From positions 248,001 to 312,000 of the forward strand of contig NZ_VDFW01000001.1 in assembly GCF_006152065.1 (NCBI RefSeq): a stretch of 64,000 bases of DNA. Reading direction: 5' to 3'. The notes under the pieces are model-generated. The model did no database searches and was not told the DNA's origin. It was given only the letters and a program-made list of their open reading frames with translations. Shown piece after piece: positions 59,067-64,000 of the stretch; position 1 is the stretch's first letter, and each line of letters starts with the position of its first letter. The position numbers and the translations under genes were made by a program. Source of the stretch: Amycolatopsis alkalitolerans (GTDB lineage: Bacteria; Actinomycetota; Actinomycetes; Mycobacteriales; Pseudonocardiaceae).

Positions 59067-59576
59067 CTAACGGAGCTCGGGTGACTCGTGATCGAGCAGC
59101 CAGCGCTTGACCTCGATGCCCCAGCGGAAACCGCCCATCGCGCCACCGATGCGCAGGACCCGATGACAGGGCACGAAGAGCGCGGCGGCGTTGCGAGCGC
59201 AGGCGGACGCGGCCGCCCGGATGGCCGCGGGTCGGCCGGCGAGCGCGGCGTAGTCGCTGTAGGTGACGGGCTTTCCAGCCGGCACCGTCCGCAGCACGTC
59301 CCAAGCGTGCTGCAGGAACTCGCCCGAGCGCTGACGCACCGGGATGTCGTCGATGGCGTCCAGTGCGCCGGCGTGGTAACGGCGAACCGCGGTACTGACC
59401 GCGCCGAGGTCGCGCTTCTCGCGCAGCTCACCCGGAACGAGTGAACGCGAGATCTGCGGGGTGAGCGCATTCAGGTCGGCGGTCCAGCCGGAAGCCAGGA
59501 CGGCGCCGTCGGATGCGACGACGGCCGTGAACGGGCCGATGGGTGTGTCCATTGTGGACCAGTGGGCGATGCTCAT
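59067..59576 (-). CDS. ogt: Methylated-DNA--protein-cysteine methyltransferase
   Basis: This 169-residue suicide repair protein has the methyl-acceptor cysteine C137 in FVPCHRVLR. The helix-turn-helix with the arginine finger (AIRAAASACARNAA) and the GNP-like GGAMGGFRWG segment follow the family. It removes methyl groups from O6-alkylguanine. It lies 37 bp downstream of the Ada/AlkA gene on the same strand, so it is probably induced with it by alkylation damage. Confidence 0.95.
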   Translation of the reverse strand: MSIAHWSTMDTPIGPFTAVVASDGAVLASGWTADLNALTPQISRSLVPGELREKRDLGAVSTAVRRYHAGALDAIDDIPVRQRSGEFLQHAWDVLRTVPAGKPVTYSDYAALAGRPAAIRAAASACARNAAALFVPCHRVLRIGGAMGGFRWGIEVKRWLLDHESPELR

Positions 59577-59613
59577 TGGGTTCTCTCCTTACGGCTTTTG
59601 GGTCTCGGTTCGG

Positions 59614-61095
59614 TCAGGCGCTGCGCCACAGGTACATGCCGGCGTAGGAGCGCCACGGGCGCCAGGCCTGGGAGTGCTCGGTGAGTCCGGTGATGCCCAG
59701 GGCCGCCGCTCCCTTGCGGACCACCAGGTCGTCCGCGAGGAGCAGGTCCGGGGCGCCCAGGACACGCATGAGCACGTAGTCGGCGGTCCATGGGCCGACG
59801 CCTGGCAGGGCGAGTAGTTCGGCGCGCAGTTCGCCGGCATCGCGGCCGACGTGCACGTCGACCGCGCCCGAGGCCATTGCCTCCGCAGCCGCGCAGATGG
59901 CCTCGGTGCGGCGCTCCGGTCCGCGCAGGACGTCGCGTCCGCGTTCGGCGACCGTCTCCGGCGTGGGGAACAGCGTGCCCCATGGGAGTTGTTCGCCGAG
60001 GGCTTCGGCGAGGCGTCCGGCTGCCGTGCGGGCGGCGGCGACGGAGACCTGCTGGCCGAGCATGGCTCGCAGCAGCAGCTCCGGGCCGTCGACGGCGCCG
60101 GGTACCCGGATGCCCGGTGCCGCCGCGACGGCGGGTGCCAGGGTGGCGTCGGCGCTGAGCACGCGGCGCACTGCTTCAGGGTCGGCGTCGAGGTCCAGCA
60201 GACGGCGCGTCCGGGCGACGGCGCTGCCCAGGTCACGCACGTCCGCGAGGTGCAGCTCGCAGCGGACGTGACCGTCCTTCGGGGTGAGCACGATGCTCGC
60301 CGGGCCGTGGGGCAGCCGCAGCGTGCGGCCGAAGCCGCCGTCGTCGACCCACTCCACGCCCGGCACGGCCCGAGCGGCGAGAAAACCGAATATGCCGGCG
60401 GCATCGAACGGTTTGCGATACGGCAGGCGCAGGCTCAGCCTCGTGCCGGTCGTCTCGTCGGCGTGCGCGTCTTCCGGCCGCCCGCGTGAAGCCGTGGCCG
60501 AGGCACGCAGCTGGGACGGCGTGCGGGCGAAGACCTCGCGGATCGTGTCGTTGAACTGGCGGACACTCGAGAATCCGGCCGCGAACGCGACGTCCGCGAG
60601 TGGTAGCTCGGACAGCTCGATGAGCAGCCTCGCCGAGTGGGCGCGGTGGGCGCGGGCCAGTGCCAGTGGGCCCGCGCCCAGCTCGGCGGTGAGCACGCGG
60701 CCGAGCTGCCGTTCTGAGTAGCCGAGCCGGTGCGCCAGGCCCGGTACGCCGTCGCGCTCGACGACGCCGTCGGCGATCAGGCGCATCGCGCGGGCGGCGA
60801 GATCGGCGCGAAGGTTCCACTCGGGAGAGCCCGGGACCGCGTCCGGCAGGCAGCGCCGGCACGCGCGGAAGCCGCTGGACTGGGCCGCGGCGGAGGTCGG
60901 GTAGAACCGCACGTTGGCGGCCTTCGGGGTGAGCGCGGGGCAGGACGGCCGGCAGTAGATACCCGTGGTCTTGACGGCCACGATGAACTGCCCGTCGAAG
61001 CGGGCGTCGCGGGATGCGAGCGCGCGGTAACAGCGCTCCGTGTCTCGCCAAAGCGCCTGGCCGGTGAGCCCGGCCCCGGTGACTACGGCTGTCAT
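59614..61095 (-). CDS. alkA: Ada regulator / AlkA 3-methyladenine glycosylase fusion
   Basis: This is a 493-residue three-part protein. The Ada N-terminal zinc domain has CYRALASRDARFDGQFIVAVKTTGIYCRPSC and CRRC as the four-cysteine site, including the methyl-sensing cysteine. An AraC-type helix-turn-helix follows (about 115-195, LADVAFAAGFSSVRQFNDTIREVF). AlkA_N and HhH-GPD glycosylase domains end it, with LPGVGPWTADYVLMRVLGAPD near 450. It should sense methyl phosphotriesters, activate its own operon and excise alkylated bases. It is upstream of ogt in one unit. Confidence 0.94.
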   Translation of the reverse strand: MTAVVTGAGLTGQALWRDTERCYRALASRDARFDGQFIVAVKTTGIYCRPSCPALTPKAANVRFYPTSAAAQSSGFRACRRCLPDAVPGSPEWNLRADLAARAMRLIADGVVERDGVPGLAHRLGYSERQLGRVLTAELGAGPLALARAHRAHSARLLIELSELPLADVAFAAGFSSVRQFNDTIREVFARTPSQLRASATASRGRPEDAHADETTGTRLSLRLPYRKPFDAAGIFGFLAARAVPGVEWVDDGGFGRTLRLPHGPASIVLTPKDGHVRCELHLADVRDLGSAVARTRRLLDLDADPEAVRRVLSADATLAPAVAAAPGIRVPGAVDGPELLLRAMLGQQVSVAAARTAAGRLAEALGEQLPWGTLFPTPETVAERGRDVLRGPERRTEAICAAAEAMASGAVDVHVGRDAGELRAELLALPGVGPWTADYVLMRVLGAPDLLLADDLVVRKGAAALGITGLTEHSQAWRPWRSYAGMYLWRSA

Positions 61096-61143
61096 GGGTT
61101 CGATACTGCCAGCAGGTCAGACGGTTGACTGGCGGAAATCCGA

Positions 61144-61168
61144 CACGACCATGAGCTGCCTGGTCGTG
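61144..61168. terminator. Inverted repeat upstream of ychF
   Basis: CACGACCA (61144-61151) pairs with TGGTCGTG (61161-61168), loop of nine, in the 171-bp region between divergent alkA and ychF. It could be a regulatory palindrome rather than a terminator, since both genes point away from it. Confidence 0.3.
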
Positions 61169-61266
61169 GCGATGACCGAACGGGGCTGCGGGTTCGCAGC
61201 TGGTCGGCGTGGCCTACGCGACCGGGCGGTGAGGCCAGCGACGGCGCGCAACTAAACTGGTCCTCC

Positions 61267-62349
61267 GTGAGTCTCACCCTCGGCATCGTCGGACTGCCCA
61301 ACGTCGGCAAGTCGACCCTGTTCAACGCACTGACCCGGAACGACGTGCTCGCCGCGAACTATCCGTTCGCGACGATCGAGCCCAATGTCGGGGTCGTGCC
61401 GCTGCCCGACGACCGGCTGGACAAGCTCGCCGAGGTGTTCCACTCCGAACGGATCGTCCCGGCCACGGTGTCCTTCGTCGACATCGCGGGCATTGTGAAG
61501 GGCGCCTCCGAAGGGGCGGGTCTCGGCAACAAGTTCCTCGCGAACATCCGCGAGGCCAACGCGATCTGCCAGGTGATCCGCGTTTTCGACGACCCGGACG
61601 TGGTGCATGTCGACGGCCAGGTGGACCCGTCGGCGGATATCGAGACGATCAACACCGAGCTGATCCTCGCGGACCTCCAGACCCTGGAGAAGGCGTTGCC
61701 GCGGCTGGAAAAAGAGGCACGCACCAAGAAGGAGAACCGGCCGGCGCTCGAGGCTGTCCAGCAGGCCAAGCAGATTCTCGACGGTGGTCGCACGCTCTTC
61801 TCCGCGCAGAAGGAGCTCGACACGGGTCTCCTTCGCGAGCTGAGCTTGCTGACGACGAAGCCGTTCCTGTACGTGTTCAACGCCGACGAAGGCGTGCTCA
61901 CCGACGAGGCCAAACGGGCGGAGCTGACCAAGCTCGTCGCACCGGCGGACGCGGTCTTCCTCGACGCGAAGATCGAAGCCGAGTTGCTCGAGCTGGACGA
62001 CGAGGAGTCCGTCCGCGAGCTGCTGGAGTCCGTCGGCCAGCCCGAGCCCGGGCTGTACGCGCTGGCACGCGCCGGGTTCCACACGCTTGGCCTCCAGACC
62101 TACCTCACGGCGGGCCCGAAGGAGGCGCGCGCGTGGACGATCCCGCAGGGCGCGACGGCGCCGCAGGCGGCTGGCGTGATCCACACCGACTTCGAGCGCG
62201 GGTTCATCAAAGCCGAGGTGGTCTCGTTCGACGACCTCATGGCCGCCGGCTCGATGGCGGCCGCCCGCGCCGCTGGCAAGGTCCGCATGGAGGGCAAGGA
62301 CTACGTCATGGCGGACGGCGACGTGGTCGAGTTCCGCTTCAACGTGTAG
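61267..62349 (+). CDS. ychF: Redox-regulated ATPase/GTPase YchF (OLA1 family)
   Basis: This 360-residue TRAFAC GTPase has the P-loop GLPNVGKSTLFN, switch region with NYPFATIEPNVG, VDIAGIVKGASEGAGLGNKFL and the family-specific Asn-Glu variant of the specificity motif (YVFNADE), which favours ATP. A TGS domain ends it (AWTIPQGATAPQAAGVIHTDFERGFIKAEV). It binds ribosomes and affects stress responses and translation start. It starts with GTG and corresponds to Rv1112. Copies of its last 19 bases recur downstream. Confidence 0.95.
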   Translation: MSLTLGIVGLPNVGKSTLFNALTRNDVLAANYPFATIEPNVGVVPLPDDRLDKLAEVFHSERIVPATVSFVDIAGIVKGASEGAGLGNKFLANIREANAICQVIRVFDDPDVVHVDGQVDPSADIETINTELILADLQTLEKALPRLEKEARTKKENRPALEAVQQAKQILDGGRTLFSAQKELDTGLLRELSLLTTKPFLYVFNADEGVLTDEAKRAELTKLVAPADAVFLDAKIEAELLELDDEESVRELLESVGQPEPGLYALARAGFHTLGLQTYLTAGPKEARAWTIPQGATAPQAAGVIHTDFERGFIKAEVVSFDDLMAAGSMAAARAAGKVRMEGKDYVMADGDVVEFRFNV

Positions 62350-62370
62350 TCGCGTTCCGGTTCAACGTCT
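62329..62370 (+). repeat. ychF 3' end and adjacent degenerate copy
   Basis: GAGTTCCGCTTCAACGTGT (62329-62347) ends ychF. A second version, GCGTTCCGGTTCAACGTCT (62352-62370), follows after four bases with 16 of 19 positions the same. See also 63112-63130. Confidence 0.8.
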
Positions 62371-62427
62371 GATTTCTGAAGCATTCCCTCGCCGGGTCTG
62401 CTCGCCGCGTGGAGCAGCATAAGGCCC

Positions 62428-63072
62428 ATGGACGTGACGCTGATCGAGGCTGAGAGCCCCCGCGGAATCGTGTTGTTCGGACCCGGGGCGGGCGGTGCCC
62501 CGGATCGCTACCGGCACGTTCTCGAGGCCGCTGCGGCGGACGGCTACACCGTCGCCGCCCCGATCCATGAGCGCTTCGACGGCCGAACGGTCACCGACGA
62601 CCAGATGCTTGAGCGTGCCGACGGTCTGCAGACCGCTCTCGCAGCGGTCGACCGTCCAGACCTTCCCGTGGTCGCAGCGGGACACTCGGCAGGGGCGTGG
62701 GCGGCCCTTTGCCTGGCGGGCGCTCTGCCCTGTGGCCGTGATCGGCAGCCGCTCGAGGTGCCGGCTGAGCCTCGGGTGAGCAGGCTGGTGCTTCTCGCCC
62801 CGACGGTGGGCTGGTTCCAGGGCTCGGGTGCGCTGGATCGGGTGACTGTTCCGACGACCGTCTTCGTCGGTTCGTCCGACGTCGTGACGCCGCCGTCGAG
62901 CGCAGAGTTGCTCCGGGCGGTGCGCGGGAGTGTCGAGATCCGCTCGTACGACGGGGTCGGGCATCTCGACTTCATGTGTGATCTGCCGCCTGGCGTGCAG
63001 CCGACCGCGGGGCTTGATCACAATGCCTTCCTGGATCGGCTGGCTGCTGACTTCGTCCGGGCGCTTTCGTAG
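62428..63072 (+). CDS. Alpha/beta-hydrolase (dienelactone hydrolase-like)
   Basis: This 214-residue hydrolase has the nucleophile in GHSAGAWAAL near residue 90, the acid Asp in FVGSSDVVTPP near 150 and His in DGVGHLDFM near 180. No signal peptide is present. Substrate is unknown. It sits between partial copies of the ychF 3' end, suggesting that it entered there with duplication of the target. Confidence 0.84.
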   Translation: MDVTLIEAESPRGIVLFGPGAGGAPDRYRHVLEAAAADGYTVAAPIHERFDGRTVTDDQMLERADGLQTALAAVDRPDLPVVAAGHSAGAWAALCLAGALPCGRDRQPLEVPAEPRVSRLVLLAPTVGWFQGSGALDRVTVPTTVFVGSSDVVTPPSSAELLRAVRGSVEIRSYDGVGHLDFMCDLPPGVQPTAGLDHNAFLDRLAADFVRALS

Positions 63073-63111
63073 CTCCTCGGGACAGATGTGTTTTCGTGAC
63101 GCAACTCGGTG

Positions 63112-63130
63112 GAGTTCCGTTTCAACGTGT
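63112..63130 (+). repeat. Third copy of the ychF 3' end
   Basis: GAGTTCCGTTTCAACGTGT matches the end of ychF at 18 of 19 positions, including an in-frame TGA right after in the ychF register (VEFRFNV then stop). It lies 40 bp past the hydrolase stop. Confidence 0.8.
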
Positions 63131-63184
63131 GACCAACCGCGCCGTGGCTCAGGACCTCGCGCGGCTGAAGACACGTGGAGAGGT

Positions 63185-63301
63185 TCAGCCGGTGAAACCG
63201 GCGAATCCGAGGGCGATCACGACGAGCAACGTGGTCGTCGTGGAGATGGCGGCGACCCAAGCGCGCTGAGCGGCGGTCAGGGCGGAGGCGGTGCGGTTCA
63301 T
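63185..63301 (-). CDS. 38-residue membrane peptide
   Basis: From ATG 63301, with GAGGGA at good spacing, a short frame encodes a basic/Thr-rich start (MNRTASALTAAQRAWVAA) and one hydrophobic helix (TLLVVIALGFAGF), stopping at 63185. It has the features of a small transmembrane protein. No homologue is known to me. Confidence 0.55.
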   Translation of the reverse strand: MNRTASALTAAQRAWVAAISTTTTLLVVIALGFAGFTG

Positions 63302-63385
63302 GGCGTTCCCTCAGGGGACGAGAATGGCATTTGCGCGCGTGAAACCGCCTTGATCACGGCTCACGTTACCGTGGTGTGGGGTAAA

Positions 63386-63928
63386 TCACTTCGTGGAATG
63401 GCGGCTTCGGGCCGTGTACCAGAGCACCGCACCCGCCGCGCCGATCATCAGCACGAACGCCATCGCGCCTACGACGACTGCTCGCGTCTCGCTGGGCGGC
63501 TGGGCCGGCGCGCTGTCCGGCTGTTCGGACGCCGCCGCGCTGTCACGCGGGCCAGATGTCGCTGCGGCATCGCGTGGGCCGGATGTCGCCGGGTCATCGG
63601 GCGTTGCCGCACCGCCGGACGTCGCGGCGCCGTCGGGCAGGCCGGACGGCGCTGTGCCGCCGGTCGTCGCCGCGGCGTCGGATGCCGCCGCGCGGTCGCG
63701 CAGACCTGACGTCGCTGTGCCGCCGGACGGCGCTGTGCCGCCGGTCGTAGCTGCGGCGGCGTGTGGACCGGAGGTGGCCGCATTGTCACCCGGGCCGGAC
63801 GCCGCCACCTGATGAGCGGTCGCCCCCGTGCTCACCGGGCCGATGCTCTCGGCCGCCTGCGCGACTCCCCCGAACGACAATGCGCACACCGCCGCCACCG
63901 CGGCGGCCCCGATCATGATTTTCGACAT
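63386..63928 (-). CDS. Ala/Ser/Thr/Gly-rich secreted or membrane-anchored protein
   Basis: This 180-residue protein has a signal peptide (MSKIMIGAAAVAAVCALSFGGVAQA-AE), a 110-residue low-complexity region with short imperfect repeats (ATSGP, TGGTAPSG, AATSGG, SGPRD) and a C-terminal membrane helix (AVVVGAMAFVLMIGAAGAVLWY) with a basic stop-transfer end (TARSRHSTK). There is no LPxTG, but the topology is that of a wall-spanning anchored protein. The ATG at 63928 follows GGAGGGG. The DNA repeats in the middle may vary between strains. Function unknown. Confidence 0.75.
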   Translation of the reverse strand: MSKIMIGAAAVAAVCALSFGGVAQAAESIGPVSTGATAHQVAASGPGDNAATSGPHAAAATTGGTAPSGGTATSGLRDRAAASDAAATTGGTAPSGLPDGAATSGGAATPDDPATSGPRDAAATSGPRDSAAASEQPDSAPAQPPSETRAVVVGAMAFVLMIGAAGAVLWYTARSRHSTK

Positions 63929-64000
63929 CGTGCATCCCCTCCGTTGAGGCGACGCATCGCACACCGCGGGATGTTGCCGCGGTTGCCGAGATCACAACTG

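Noticed and set aside
63480..63800. Short repeated GCCGCCGG-type units
   Set aside because: They are the coding repeats of the Ala/Thr/Ser/Gly-rich secreted protein, not a CRISPR array or separate element.

Overview
The window is about 70% G+C chromosomal DNA from an actinomycete, most likely a member of the Pseudonocardiales such as Amycolatopsis. Evidence for this: a mycothiol S-conjugate amidase, GTG starts, many 4-base start/stop overlaps, a GuaB1-type IMP-dehydrogenase relative, a PhoH2-type PIN-PhoH protein, DUF4307, a lipid-droplet-associated protein and a FilP/DivIVA-like coiled coil. From memory, the backbone follows the order of the Mycobacterium tuberculosis Rv1074c to Rv1112 block: fadA3-like thiolase, cbs, metB, greA, DUF4307, mca, small membrane protein, DUF255/thioredoxin protein, hemolysin III, Z-prenyl synthase, phoH2, fumC, glpX, xseB, xseA, lipid-droplet protein, ispH, ychF. 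Several islands absent from that block interrupt it.

Layout. 0-5 kb: truncated coiled-coil gene, two-domain acyl-CoA reductase, Bax-inhibitor-like membrane protein, LppU-like anchored protein. 5-13.7 kb: thiolase, then the sulfur amino-acid genes cbs and metB separated by proline-rich and small membrane proteins, then ilvA and an Lrp/AsnC regulator. 13.6-18.7 kb: MBL-fold pseudogene, greA, DUF4307, mca, Rv1083-like and Rv1084-like genes. 18.7-22.4 kb: an accessory, decaying stretch. It holds a low-GC AlbA_2/ATP-binding gene with a long palindrome over its ribosome binding site, bracketed by a 45-bp direct repeat, followed by remnants of an acyl-CoA oxidase and a STAS protein. 22.4-29.3 kb: hemolysin III, prenyl synthase, a leader with a small ORF ahead of phoH2, guaB1, DUF309, MBL hydrolase, aldo/keto reductase. 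29.3-40 kb: exported proteins (Tat PHP-domain hydrolase, S53 peptidase with three C-terminal repeats) and a surface-glycan cluster (membrane protein, GT2-methyltransferase fusion, DUF2304, GT2, flippase). 40-43.5 kb: overlapping four-gene operon with ATP-dependent DNA ligase and an EamA transporter, divergent from a TetR regulator. 44-52.2 kb: fumC, ferredoxin-NADP reductase-like enzyme, and the minus-strand run lipid-droplet protein/xseA/small protein/xseB/glpX/trypsin, then ispH. 52.2-64 kb: a repeat-rich gap, DUF6542 protein, rmuC, sbcDC, the alkylation repair pair ogt and ada/alkA, ychF, a hydrolase flanked by copies of the ychF 3' end, and small membrane/secreted proteins.

Functionally, the window combines reverse transsulfuration (cbs, with metB producing or processing cystathionine), mycothiol detoxification (mca), central carbon enzymes (fumC, glpX), isoprenoid supply (ispH, prenyl synthase) and a DNA repair set (xseAB, rmuC, sbcCD, ligB, ogt, ada-alkA). 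No tRNA, rRNA, CRISPR array, transposase or integrase was seen. The most unusual items are the AlbA_2 insertion with its flanking repeats and palindrome, the small ORF ahead of phoH2, and the ychF-tail duplication around the hydrolase gene.
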